NCBI GenBank assembly: GCA_037447655.1
Contig: JBBHKE010002966.1
Span: 42,661 to 106,660, forward strand
Source of the DNA: Zygnema cylindricum
Taxonomy: Eukaryota > Streptophyta > Zygnematophyceae > Zygnematales > Zygnemataceae
Direction of reading: 5' to 3'
Length of the DNA stretch: 64,000 bases
Shown here: piece by piece, positions 11,621-22,524 of the stretch
Position numbering within the stretch: position 1 is the stretch's first letter
Layout: every line of letters begins with the position of its first letter
Position numbers and translations under genes: made by a program
Notes under the pieces: model-generated
Databases searched by the model: none
Seen by the model: only the letters and a program-made list of their open reading frames with translations
Told to the model about the DNA's origin: nothing

Positions 11621-11661
11621 TGCCGGCCGGTAGGTACAAGGATCAAATCCTGCCGCCGGCA
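11621..11661 (-). other. Conserved covarying stem-loop in LTR
   Basis: Outer stem TGCCGGC (11621-11627) with GCCGGCA (11655-11661); inner stem AGGAT (11639-11643), loop CAA, ATCCT (11647-11651). In the A4 LTR the same place has outer stem TTGATGGAC/GTCCGTCAA (62309-62317, 62343-62351) and inner stem CCAAGAT/ATCTTGG (62326-62332, 62336-62342). Both arms changed together, which argues for a selected RNA (or DNA) structure. Confidence 0.55.
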
Positions 11662-11870
11662 CATACCTTTTAAATAAATAAATAAACCCTAATATAAAAT
11701 TCCCGTAAACCTCAGGATAGCCAAGGTAGCCATGGCTCTAGTTTCCTCTCCAATTTCTCAGTGACTGCGACAAGTTTGAGAGTTGGAGAGAGAAGTTAGA
11801 GATAGACTGCCTCGACTTCTATATTTCTTTTCAGACCTAGAAAATACTTATAAAACCATTAGTTTCTACA

Positions 11871-11883
11871 CTCCCCTTATTTT
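11871..11883 (-). other. Polypurine tract of A1
   Basis: On the minus strand AAAATAAGGGGAG, immediately before the 3' LTR; the plus-strand primer of reverse transcription. The same 13 bases occur in A2, A3 and C1. Confidence 0.85.
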
Positions 11884-14800
11884 CTAGTCAATCTTTAATT
11901 TCAGACCACACTTCTCCCTGCATAAAATTAGCTTAGGGGAAGGCACAGGTTTGGTCATCATATCTGCTACCATCTCACTATCTGGTCTGTATTCTAAACT
12001 AATTATTTTCCATTGATTTACTAAATACAAGCAAATCATCAACATAAATTGCAATAAATATCAAACCTTCCTCATCTTCGAAAACATAGATTGAGTGATC
12101 TGAGCTGATCCGAATATATCCCAGACCGGTAAGAAACTCATCAAGCTTCTTATTCCATTGTCGAGGTGCCTGTTTCAAACTTTAAAGAGATTTAATCAGC
12201 CGGCATACCTTACTCTCCTCTCCTTCCTCCACAAAACCTTCGGGTTGTCGCATGAAGATCTCCTCTTCCAATTCTCCATGCAAAAAGGCTGTCTTGATGT
12301 CCATCTGATGCACTTCCATGTCTTCCGCCGCTGCTAAACTGAGAAGTATGCGGACGGAGGGAAATCTGACCACCGGGGTAAAGGTTTCCTCGTAGTCAAT
12401 TCTTTCCTTTTGTGTAAATCCATTTGCCACTAATCTGGCCTTGTAGCGTTCGATTGTGTTATCTGGGTTCAGTTTTAATTTGAAAACCCACTTACAACCG
12501 ATTGGTTTTCGGTTAGGTGGACAGTCCACCAGCTCCCAAGTATCGGCTGCCATGATTGAAGCCATCTCCTCATTGATGGCTGTCTTCCACCGGTTTCTTT
12601 CTGGACAAGTCATCGCCTCTCCATAAGTTTGAGGTTCATCTTGATGAGATAGTTTAGTTACCTTGTTATTAACCTGTCTTTCTTGCAGTCTTTTGCTACT
12701 TCTCCTCCCCCCCTCAAAATCTGAGGCCGGAATAGATGGTTCTCGTGGATTCTTTCGAACAAACTCGGCTTCTCCCCTATCCCTTGATTCCGAATCAATT
12801 TCCACCACGTCTTCCGCTTCGAGTAGAGTTGTCACTGGAGTTTCCACAGCCGGGTCCTTTTCAGTCTGATTTGTTCCTGCAAGAATGTCATCTTCTCTAA
12901 AACCTGGATAGTTAGGAAGCTCAAAGTCATCGGAATTTTCTGACTCAAATCTGATTTTTACTGACTTCGTATATTTGAAGGGATCCACAGACATTCCTTC
13001 ATCCATAACTACTAGATGCTTTACTAAGATTATATCTTCCCTTTTTAGATCATAAACTCTATATCCTTTAACATCTTCATCATATCCTAATAAGTATCCC
13101 GGTTTTCCTTTAGGATCTAGCTTCCAATTGGACCGATCAGTATCTAGACTGAACACTTGACTGCCGAAAACCTTTAAGTGAGATATGTCTGGTTTCCGGC
13201 CTGTCCATCTCTCATAAGGTGTTTGATCTCTTATAGCTGAAGTAAGAACTCTATTCTTGAGGTAATTAGCACAGTTCATTGCAACTGCCCAAAACCTTTT
13301 CCCTATCTTTTTATCTGACAACATACTTCTAGCACTATCACTTAGTGTTCTATTTAACCTTTCAGCTACCCCATTCTGTTCCGGATTTTCTGGAACTGTC
13401 TTTTGGTGTTGAACCCCATCTTCCCTCAGAAAATCCTCAAACTGGTTAGAAGTATACTCTCCACCATTGTCACTCCTTACTCTCTTGATTGGAGTTTCAT
13501 GGAGTTTTTCGCTCCATGCTTTATATTGTCTAAAACAATCCTCAGCTTCGAACTTGTTTTTCAAAAAATATACCCGGGAATACCGAGACCAATCATCAGT
13601 TATAGTCATCATAAATCTCTTCCCCCCCGGTGAGGGTACTTTAGCCGGTCCCCAAATATCTGTGTGTACTAGATCTAGAATTTTTTCTCCCTTATAGGTG
13701 GCTGACTTAGGAAAGGGTAATCTGTGTGCTTTACCTTGAGCACATCCACTACAATCGCTTATATCATCACTCTCACTGAACTGAATCCCTTCCACCACTC
13801 CCATCTTTTTCATCTCTCTTAACTTATCTAGATTCACATGCCCAAGCCTCTTATGCCACATCATAATATCATGAACACCAGCATAATAAAGTTTCTACTT
13901 TTCATTACTTAAAACCAGCCTAAACATCCCATGGCTACCTTTCTCAGCAATGAAATAGACATCATCCTCAAAACTAGCAATAAAGACTCCTTCCCTAGTG
14001 CTAGTAAAAAAACCCTTATCATCTAATACTGATGTAGAGATAAGATTTTTGTTCAGCTCCGGAATAAACAATACATCGGAGAATGTTAATATGGATGTCT
14101 TTCCTTCTACTAACACTTTTAGATCTACCGATCCTACAAGAGTAGTGGTGACTATCCTCCCATCCCCGTACTCTATCTCTACGGTGGGAATCTTTCTTGT
14201 CTTAGGGAACAGGTGTCTATCCTTACACATGTGCATGGAGGCACCTGAATCTACAATCCAGCCTGCTTCACCTTTCAATCCACCGTAAGCACATTTCTGC
14301 CTTCGTGGAATTTCGACCTCATTTTTCGCCTCCAACTCCTCATCCAAAAGGAGCTCATCGTCCTCGTCCTCGGATTCAGCCTCAAGTACTTGTGTGACAA
14401 GGGCCTTTTTCTTTCCTCTCGGGGTACCACCGGTCTGCCCCTCCTTTAATCGAAGCTCGGTTAGCTTAGTGCACTCTGCCATATAGTGCCCCGATTTCTT
14501 ACAAAAGTGACATAGTCCTTTGGGAGCCCTTGGTTCGAACTCATCGGCCTGTTTTTTCTGCTCCCTACCCCCATAGTTTCCGACCGGTTTTCGGGAATTG
14601 TTGTTCCTCCAATCAGTCGCTGTTGCCAAGGCTTAACCACTCTTTCCTCCCCTTCGGATCTCAATTGTATTCTCTTGAACGAGAATCATCCCTACCACTG
14701 AGTTCCATATCCACCTTGAGTCAAGCAAGTCTTGCACACGGTAAACTATGTTCACAAACTCATCAGGTAACTTCATCAGTAAACAGTTAACCTTTTCTTT

Positions 14801-15409
14801 TTCCCTAAAATCTTTTTCCGCACTCTGTAGCTCCATGAAGAGTGTAGCAAGCTCATTGCAAAAATCCAACATATTTCCCCCTTTGTATACATACTCCTTA
14901 ACTTTCTGATCAGCCAACTGTTGTTGCTGAATCGTACCACTTCGGTACATCTCTATGAGAGCCATCCAAAGATCGGATGCTCTTTCTACCTGCAAATGAG
15001 GACATGCAAGTCCTTGAGTGAGATGGCGTAGGATGAAGCGCTTTGCCGCCATATTGTTGAAGTCCCAGGTTTCAGTATCATTCTCCTCATTCCTCGAAAT
15101 AGGTGACATGAATGTCGAACCAGTTGCTATTGGTGTGGTCGTCTCCTTCTCCTTTCCTTTGTCCACCACCTCTCCTTCTTTTGTTTCCTCCGTTGAGGGT
15201 GGGTCCTCTTTCCTGGTGAATCTGGTTCCTCCAAACCCTGGAGGAATTCCAAAACTTGATGGACGCCCCAACCGTCCACTCACTATCCCCCAAAACCTTT
15301 TTTGGCATAGAGCTCCTATCATCATACTTTCCCATTATATGAAGCCAGTTCCATTAAAGATTGGTACCCTAGAGGGTGGGCCCATAACCTGAAACTCTGA
15401 GACCTCCAT
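11884..15409 (-). pseudogene. A1 gag-pol (copia polyprotein), broken and internally deleted
   Basis: Copia order is visible on the minus strand. Gag has a DUF4219/UBN2-like N-terminus (about 15409-14633). A CCHC zinc knuckle CHFCKKSGHYMAEC lies near 14512-14471, and the aspartic protease motif DSGASMHMC near 14250. The integrase has its HHCC region (13855-13740), HTDIWGP, SDNGGEY and PEQNGVAERLNRTL. RT runs to YVDDLL near 12040. RNase H is almost entirely gone; only the extreme C-terminal region near 11900-12010 remains. Defects: a stop in FI*WE (near 15340), a frame break near 14630, a stop between protease and integrase near 13894, a stop replacing Tyr of the RT SLYGLKQ motif near 12180, and the deletion at about 12010. 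Intact relatives encode one polyprotein of about 1,400 residues. The ATG at 15409 lies inside the LTR (see findings). Confidence 0.85.
15375..15389 (-). other. A1 primer-binding site, initiator tRNA-Met anticodon arm
   Basis: Minus strand GGTTATGGGCCCACC directly abuts the 5' LTR. It is complementary to GGTGGGCCCATAACC, the anticodon stem-loop of plant-type initiator tRNA-Met as I know it, and not to the tRNA 3' end. This implies priming by a tRNA half or internal segment, as in Drosophila copia and yeast Ty5. Confidence 0.8.
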
Positions 15410-16438
15410 AAGTCCTCAGAGTAGACAGCTTCCAAGAAGCCTCTAAGATAATCCTAACCCCTTTGTGTTCCAGCAAAAATAACTGCCACCCTGGCAGACA
15501 AAAACCCTGACCACCTGCACCCCTGTAAAGGCAAGACTCCCCTGAGTCGGTAGCAAAAAGAATCTCTGAATTTGCTCCCCTGAGCAGTAAGTTATGGAGG
15601 GTCAAAGTTGACCTTTTGTACAGAAGCTCTCTGGGAGAGGGGGTCCTATCTTCTAATTTTTCTAAGTCCTATCTCTCTCACAGACTCTATCTACTGATGT
15701 ACGGAACCAATCAGAATTGAGTTCCGTACGCAAAAGTACAGCTACCGGTGTACTTTATGTACGGACATTGTACGACATGGCCAAAATGTCGACACATGTC
15801 AAATCCGGATTCGGTGCCATAATCTTCGGAGATTCCACAATCCAACGGAATTTCGCCACGCGTCATCCGATGTGGCGATGGCCACAAACCGCCGAAATCT
15901 TCCTCCGCGATCTCGGCGCTAATCCCGGCCGTCCGATTAAATTCGGATTTAATCGTAGCCGTAATAAATACATGCGCGGTATTTGTTTCACTTACGAAAC
16001 AAATGCGCGGTACTGATTTTTGTCTGTACCGTAATTCGTACATTATATATTACTGGATCTATGTATCCCGTCATTCATTCCAGTTAAATGATTTATCGCA
16101 CGTATAATTATTTAAATAAATATCAAACTATATGGTACGTAACACTACGGCTAGACTTAACGGCTAAGGCTACCGGCTACTTCCTGTCTGCCGGCCGGTA
16201 GGTACAAGGATCAAATCCTGCCGCCGGCACATACCTTTTAAATAAATAAATAAACCCTAATATAAAATTCCCGTAAACCTCAGGATAGCCAAGGTAGCCA
16301 TGGCTCTAGCTTCCTCTCCAATTTCTCAGTGACTGCGACAAGTTTGAGAGTTGGAGAGAGAAGTTAGAGATAGACTGCCTCGACTTCTATATTTCTTTTA
16401 AGACCTAGAATATACTAATAAAACCATTAGTTTCTACA
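15390..16438 (-). repeat. A1 5' LTR
   Basis: 1,049 bp, TG...CA, nearly identical to the LTR at 10822-11870. Outside lies the target duplication GTAAC (16439-16443). Position 15409 is the A of an ATG whose frame runs out of the LTR through the primer site into gag. Confidence 0.92.
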
Positions 16439-16443
16439 GTAAC

Positions 16444-17701
16444 CACCTTTGGTAAACAATCTAGAGTCCTGTTCCCCCCTCTCACTCAACGTCAAACCCT
16501 CGACTTCCAACAATAATGAAAAAAAATATGACTTAATTGCGTAGATGCGACAACGGGTTCATAATACAAGCAACATCTTCCTTACAATGTGAGCTCGATC
16601 TTACAAGAAAAATAGAACGTAAAAACCTTGTTGAATTTGATTTCTCTTAGGTTATAGTTCCTTACTCTTATGAAAATGCACAAGATGTTTGGCCCAATCA
16701 AAACGCGTCTGTACTTTTACACCAACGAGTTAATATTGGGTCAAAGTCATTTTCTCCACCTTGTACCATTAGACATGTCGCAAAAACTATGGTGACGATC
16801 CCTAAAATCATACCATAGGATCTCAGTGTGCAGACATAGATATTCAGTTTTAGACAACTGTGGTAAATCATATTCTTTTCCGGAAAACCTTTTCGGAATG
16901 CAAAAATGTGACTTTCAAAAAACAAGAGTCGTATCCTGAATGAATGAATGAATGGTACGCACAGATTTGAGTAATCCGCTACTAATCGTACGGCAACATG
17001 AATCATATCGCAACGTTTTTGTTGAAGTGAGGTGACGTCAAGGGCGATTCACGTCCAAAAAAAAAAATGACATTCATTTCCTCATCTCATCCGTCATCCA
17101 TTTCTGAAGAAAGATTTTATTTCCAAAAACGCGATGGAAATACCATCGAAGTACAAAACATGATTCTCATTAAAAAGAATTGATCATCAACAGCGGTAAA
17201 AAACCAAAATGAAGGACTAACAACACAACAACAGTGCCTTAAAAGAAGAAAAGAAATAAAGCTTGAAAAAGGTTTCCTTAGAGCACTTGCACGCCAAATT
17301 TGGCGCCGAATACATGAAGAAAAAGTCAAAAAACCATTTCCATTTCTAGGGTGAATCGTGCAATTGACATAACTCGAAAACATACCTAACAAATATTGAA
17401 CCATATTCGGGTTCTACAGACTACCCGTATAGAGTACAAAATATCAATATGTACGGATGCTTAGCCGTACATGTTTTTTTTCAATTGTGTGCATTGAATA
17501 ATACTAGGCCTATGGATCGCCACGTTTCCAAATAGTTTCGGAAAAAGCAGAAGTATGGATAAAATCTAAGTGTAGTTCAAACATACGAAAGCACAAATAG
17601 ATATAATACAATATGCTTTGACGTAATATACGCATTCTATTACATGAATATTCATACGAAATGAAAATAAGACGGACGAGCTGCATTTTTATTATTTTTA
17701 C
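16444..17701. other. No recognisable gene
   Basis: Unique AT-rich sequence. Short minus-strand frames (16698-17006, 17117-17404) have no recognisable motif or splice context. Confidence 0.5.
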
Positions 17702-18039
17702 TAGTGTTGGGTATCGAAGACCTATTGCCGATATTCGATATTTATCGAATTTTAGGTATCCGATAATCGATATATCGAATCCATGTACGGAGAAGCTAAA
17801 TATCCGTATATTTATGCGATTTTTTTTTTCCGATTTTTTTTTCAGAGTGAGCGGCTTCGATTGGAAGATTAGATACGATTTTGTGTACTTTAACTGTACG
17901 GACACCCATTTTTTGCGATATATGTCGCGATAATTTAGGTTGGTTTCGGTACAATATATCGAGGAGTTTGCTCAATCGATATTCAATATATCGAATATCG
18001 AATTTATCGCGATATAAATTTACCCGATACCCAACACTA
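17702..18039. mobile_element. hAT-like MITE, copy 2 (338 bp)
   Basis: Ends TAGTGTTGGGTATCG and, inverted, CGATACCCAACACTA; the interior is rich in TATCGA/TCGATA. It is flanked by ATTTTTAC (17694-17701) and GTTTTTAC (18040-18047), an 8-bp duplication with one mismatch. Same family as 9435-9871 by TIR and CGATA-rich interior. Confidence 0.82.
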
Positions 18040-18145
18040 GTTTTTACCATTGCATTCGCACTTTTGAACGACGAATCAGAGCCAATCTAATCCACACTAC
18101 TAGGCAGGAGTACGTCTTGAAATTTCAAATTTGAATGGTTGTGGG

Positions 18146-18290
18146 TAGTGTTGGGTATCGAGGACCATTTGCCGATATTCAGTATATATCGAATTTCAAG
18201 TACCCGATAATGATTTATCGCTTCGATATATCGAATTTCAAAATATCGTGATATATCGCCAGTATATCGGATCGACAATATATCGAAGCA
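18146..18290. mobile_element. hAT-like MITE, truncated copy
   Basis: The left end TAGTGTTGGGTATCG and the following 140 bases resemble the neighbour at 17702-18039, but no inverted right end follows. The right boundary is approximate. Confidence 0.6.
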
Positions 18291-19295
18291 TTAAAAAAAA
18301 TAAATTATGAAAGTTCTCACAGGTCTCCAAAGTCATGTGTCTTCGGACAAGGTGACAGTAAAATCTTTGCTGAAAAGAAATACGGTTTTTTCGTTCAAGT
18401 TAGGGTGTGGCCCCATGTGGCTAAGTTCGGGTTTTTTTCTGTCAATTTCCTTTCAAACTTAGCGCCTACTACCTAAGTTGCGACCGTACGAAGAAATCGC
18501 AAATTTGCAAAGTACAAATTGCGTCATTCTCGAACTTAGGATGTACGAAAATTTGTCGTTTTACATTTTTTCCACCCACTGTCACGTCATCGTCAAACTT
18601 ATCATAAAACACATCGGCAATGTGTTTTAAGCTAAGTAAATCCGTTTACACCAATAGGAAAAAAAAATTGCACGTGTGAATTTTTTTCAAAAATTTTGAC
18701 AAAAAAAAATATAGGGTTGTTGATTTTTGTCCGGTAGTACCCTATACGGTTTTTTTTTTGCGGGGGTCTCGAGCCTGCAATGCCATTCGACAAAAAGGTG
18801 AAAAAAGCGCCACTGGTGCTCGCCCTCACTGCCACTATCGCGTTGTGCCCCATCCACACCTTCAAATTACACTATTTCGCATTCTGCCGCAAGCTGGTTT
18901 TAAGGGCAGCGGGGGCAACGAGAGAAGATATTCAGAGCGACGTTTTTCAATCACCGCGGAAGGTATAAAAGCACTACTCCGTACCATTTGAAAATTAGCA
19001 CAACATCAAAAAACCATTTTCCACATTAAAAAACAATCTTTGCTGGAAAAACACAGCACTTTACCCTAGTCAACGTTAACTCATAATATGGCCTTAAAAT
19101 TGTTAATATATTTTTAATGAAAAATAAAACATTCTTCTACTTTCTTCCTTAAAGAAAAAAAAGAAACACTTTGTTGCTTTATCTTTTTTAGCTAAAGAAA
19201 AAGCTGAGGCCGACAAGCTCTTAGGGTTTGTCTGAAAGAGTTACGAGATTTTTCTTTTGTATTTACTTTTAATATTGACTACTTTCTGTAGTTTT
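18291..19295. other. No recognisable gene
   Basis: Unique DNA up to the B element. A frame at 18780-18968 is open but matches nothing I recognise. Positions 19291-19295 (GTTTT) would be the left target duplication of element B; its right partner is lost. Confidence 0.45.
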
Positions 19296-19980
19296 TGATA
19301 GGAATAAGAGTCAATCAGAATGCGCTCACAAATACTTAAATGTCTCAATGCGGAAGCGAAACTGAAATCAAATCAAACACTATAACACATTGAAAGCTCA
19401 TAATCCAAGATAGAGAGAAATTGAATACTCAATAAAATAAACTCATATCAACTCAATCTTTAAACACTACACTTCTCTTAATTCATCCCTCTTTAATTGA
19501 CTCTTGATTGATTCCTAATTGTATCTTAATTTTTCTTTCTAATTGTAAGCAATCTAACTCACACTATGGCTTTATAACTTAGCCGTGGAAACACTCTAGA
19601 ACTCTAACTCTAGAAATGTCTAAATGTACTTAGACGCAAAAGTGGTACAAAACAAAAATGAAGCTACTAGAAACGAAACTGACAAAGTCCTATACGACAA
19701 AATTAACTTTCGCGAAACGAAACTACTAGACGCAGGTCACGCGAAACAAAACTTCTTGAAGTACTGTACTAAAATCAAATCTAACATAATCGTGTATGTG
19801 TGAAAAGTACACGCACGAAATGTTACATCAAACGAAACGAAACCAAATCCGCGAACCGACGCACGGAGTACAAAATGAAACCAAACTAAATACATGAAGT
19901 GATGCGAGACCAAAACTGAACCACACTAAAAACGAACCAACATTCCGAAAACGTAGATTCCAACATTGTAAATCTTAACA
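19296..19980 (-). repeat. Element B 3' LTR (685 bp)
   Basis: Starts TGATAGGAAT and ends ATCTTAACA in plus orientation. The inside edge abuts the polypurine tract, and the first about 430 bases match the right LTR at 24804-25233. Confidence 0.85.
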
Positions 19981-19990
19981 ATCCCCCTCT
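19981..19990 (-). other. Element B polypurine tract
   Basis: Minus strand AGAGGGGGAT next to the 3' LTR. Confidence 0.7.
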
Positions 19991-20023
19991 CAATGTTGAA
20001 TCTATACTAAATCTTAATCAAAC

Positions 20024-20764
20024 TCAAAATAATAATAATTTAGGCCTTCCTCTCACAAAAACATCATACATTGCAGCTTTAGTTAATATGTCAGCTGCTT
20101 CTTCACCCGTTGGCACAAAAACAATCTCAATCTCACCAGCATTAACTAAATCTCTCACAAAATGCCATGGAATCCAAATGTGCTTAGTCCTCTTATGAAA
20201 CACTGGATTCTTAGCCAATACAATGCTAGACATACTATCTGAAAATAACTTCATGCACTTAATGATAATTCCCAACTCACTTAACATTTCTCTTAATCAA
20301 ATTGAGGCTTTGGCAGCATGGCAAGCCGCCATGTATTCGGCCTCTGTTGAACTCAAGGCCACCGTAGGTTGAAGTCTCGAACTCCAAGAAATTGCACCTC
20401 CACATAAAACGAAAGCATAGCCGGATGTTGACTTTCCTGTGTCGAATTCTCCACCCCAATCGGAATCGCAATATCCAAAACAATCTAACTCTGAATCCAC
20501 CTCATAAACTAAACCATAACTTAAGGTTCCAACCAAATATCTAAAGATCCTTTAAACACTCTCCCAATGACACTTCTTAGGTGTTTGACAATTCTTACTC
20601 ACAATACTAACAACAGCTGAAATATCTGGTCTAGTTCTAACACTAAGGTACATCAAACAACCAACTGCTTCTCTATAATGTACGTCAATTGTTGGCTCAC
20701 TTTCTGCTTTACTCAATTGAACTCTAGGATCCAAAGGTGTACTCAAAGGTTTAGCATTCAACAT
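20024..20764 (-). pseudogene. Element B RNase H / end of pol
   Basis: C-terminal RT extension and RNase H of the copia polyprotein in three fragments. The first has ...VGCLMYLSVRTRPDIS (20764-20552). The second has GYCDSDWGGE, STSGYAFVLCGGAISWSS and the catalytic-type STEAEYMA (20536-20297). The third has SDSMSSIVLAKNPVFH, KRTKHIWIPWHFVRD and EEAADILTKA (20287-20024). The breaks are a frameshift between the first two fragments and a stop/frameshift near 20290. Residues corresponding to the RNase H Asp-Glu-Asp triad remain visible, but the chain is not continuous. Confidence 0.8.
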
Positions 20765-20824
20765 AGAGAATCTAGCTAAGACTTCCTTACAATATTGTTA
20801 TTGACTAAGTTTAAAGAACCAAAC

Positions 20825-21520
20825 TCATCTTCCTAAATCTAAAACTTTGAAAAATTTACTAAGAAAACATTTCAATTCATGAATCTTTTCAAGACTGTCT
20901 GAAATCATAATAAAATCTTCAACATACACACTAAATATAATTTGATTAACTCCTCCTTTCACATAAACATCTAAGTTTGAAAATGTACGAACAAAGCCAA
21001 AATCGAAAAGTACCTTATGAAGACGAGTGTACCATGTCCTTGGTGCTTGCTTAAGTCCATAAAGGGACTTCTTCAACTTCCACACATATCCAGGTTTGCC
21101 CAAAACTCCTTCTGGAATCTTCATATAAACTTCTTCTTCCAATTCTCCATTTAGAAAAGTGGTTTCCACATCCATTTCGTGGATATGCTTTCTCTTAGCA
21201 GCAATAATCAAAATAATCAACCTTAAACTATCAAACTTAACCATAGGTGCATATGTTTCTTTATAATCTATACCTTCTTTCTGCTGAAAACCTTTACCAA
21301 CTAATCTTGCCTTATATTTGATAATTTCACCAAATGCACCCGTCTTAGTCTTAAATACCCATTTACAATCAATAGCTTTCTTTCCCTCTGGTAAAACTAC
21401 TTCCTCAAATGTTCCAATATCAATAATAGATTTAAGTTCTTTCTCAAAAGCTGGTTTCCACTTTTCATTCCAATCACTTGATGTTACTGCTTCTGAATAG
21501 GACTTAGGATCCCCATTCAA
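20825..21520 (-). pseudogene. Element B reverse transcriptase
   Basis: Copia-type RT in one 231-codon frame. It shows CKWVFKTK, YKARLVGKGFQQKEGIDY, ETYAPMVKFDSLR, DVETTFLNGELEEEVYM, LKKSLYGLKQAPRTWY and SVYVEDFIMISDS. The active-site box reads YVED where copia RTs have YVDD, so one catalytic Asp is Glu, and DVET stands where DVKT/DIKT is usual. The frame breaks just before the RNase H fragment. With these changes the enzyme is probably inactive. Confidence 0.85.
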
Positions 21521-22395
21521 AGGCTCCCTCAGTAATTGCTATAAAAGGAACTCATTTAGCCTAGCATTTGAAATAAAATTAGCCGACTTATTCTTAGCAT
21601 TCATATGAAGGGTTAATCTCTCAAGAGCCTTTCCTTTATTCGCTCGATTACTTCTCCTAACAACAACTTCTTCTTCAACAACATCATCTCTCTCATCCTT
21701 CTCACTTACGGATTGTCTGCTAAGGGATCTTTCACTAGACTTAAAACTTTAACTTCCATTCTCACTTTTCAAGCTTTCAGAATCAGATTGGGAAGATTCA
21801 GATTTCTTACCAACTTTGATAGATTTCTTCTTGTTCAATGGAATTTCTTCATCCTCCTCTTTGTCAATTTCATCATCAATTTTGAACTCCTCCGAATTGC
21901 TCTCTTCCTCAAAATCCAAACTTTCTTCCTTATCTTTTGTGAACTCCATTCCTTTCGCCAAATCTTCGTGAAACTCCACATTCCTCGATTCGACATCTGT
22001 TCGAGTAGCGGGATTAAAAATCCTGTATTGACTTAAACTTTGACTATACCCAACAAAGATACCGGTCCATGATCTGGGACTGAATTTTCCGGCTTGATAG
22101 CGGGATTAAAAATCCTGTATTGACTTAAACTTTGACTATACCCAACAAAGATACCGGTCCATGATCTGGGACTGAATTTTCCGGCTCGATATCTTTTCTC
22201 GATGTAGACAGTGGCTCGGCATCCCCAAATCCTCAAATGTCGAACAGATGGAATCCTGCCACTCCACAATTTTTCAGGCGTCTTATCTCCAAAAACCGAA
22301 GTTAGTCTTCTGTTACAAATGTAATTAGCTGTAAAAACAACTTCTCCCCAAAACCTCACATTATGTTTAGTGCTATATAGCATAGCTCTAACCAT
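21521..22395 (-). pseudogene. Element B integrase C-terminal part and acidic linker
   Basis: 22395-22033 encodes the end of the integrase core and the C-terminal domain: MVRAMLYSTKHNVRFWGE, NYICNRRLTSVFGDKTPEK and SWTGIFVGYSQSLSQYRIF. A 92-bp tandem duplication then shifts the frame. 21979-21749 is an Asp/Glu/Lys/Ser-rich linker typical between copia integrase and RT. The segment 21521-21748 is degraded. Confidence 0.75.
22007..22190. repeat. 92-bp tandem duplication in element B pol
   Basis: 22007-22098 is repeated at 22099-22190 with only one or two differences. 92 is not a multiple of three, so the duplication itself breaks the polyprotein frame, and its near-identity says it is recent. 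Confidence 0.9.
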
Positions 22396-22524
22396 CTCTT
22401 GAAGAGTCCTATTGTTTCTTTCAGCAACTCTATTAGACTCAGGTGAATATACAGCCGTAAATTGCTGTTTAATACCTCTTTTCTGATAAAAGCTTTTAAA
22501 AGCAACAAATTCTCCTCCATTATC

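Larger units (their letters stand above)
10822..11870 (-). repeat. A1 3' LTR
   Basis: 1,049-bp LTR. It contains the conserved covarying stem-loop (11621-11661) and the central hairpin (11406-11444). It is bounded by target duplication GTAAC outside and the polypurine tract inside. Confidence 0.92.
10822..16438 (-). mobile_element. Ty1/copia retrotransposon A1, deletion derivative
   Basis: Complete at both ends: two 1,049-bp LTRs (TG...CA) and a perfect 5-bp target duplication GTAAC (10817-10821 and 16439-16443). The primer site and polypurine tract abut the LTRs. By eye the LTRs differ at only about a dozen positions, so insertion is fairly recent. The interior is about 0.84 kb shorter than that of A3 once A3's inserted solo LTR is removed. 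The missing block is the end of RT plus most of RNase H, joined at about 12010 between a TTATTTT and a CCATTGATTT sequence. It could only move with enzymes supplied in trans. Confidence 0.9.

Noticed and set aside
11636-11655. tRNA-like B box (GGATCAAATCC) suggesting a tRNA or SINE inside the LTR
   Set aside because: No A box or cloverleaf at the right distance. The hairpin's covariation between LTRs fits an RNA stem better than a pol III promoter.
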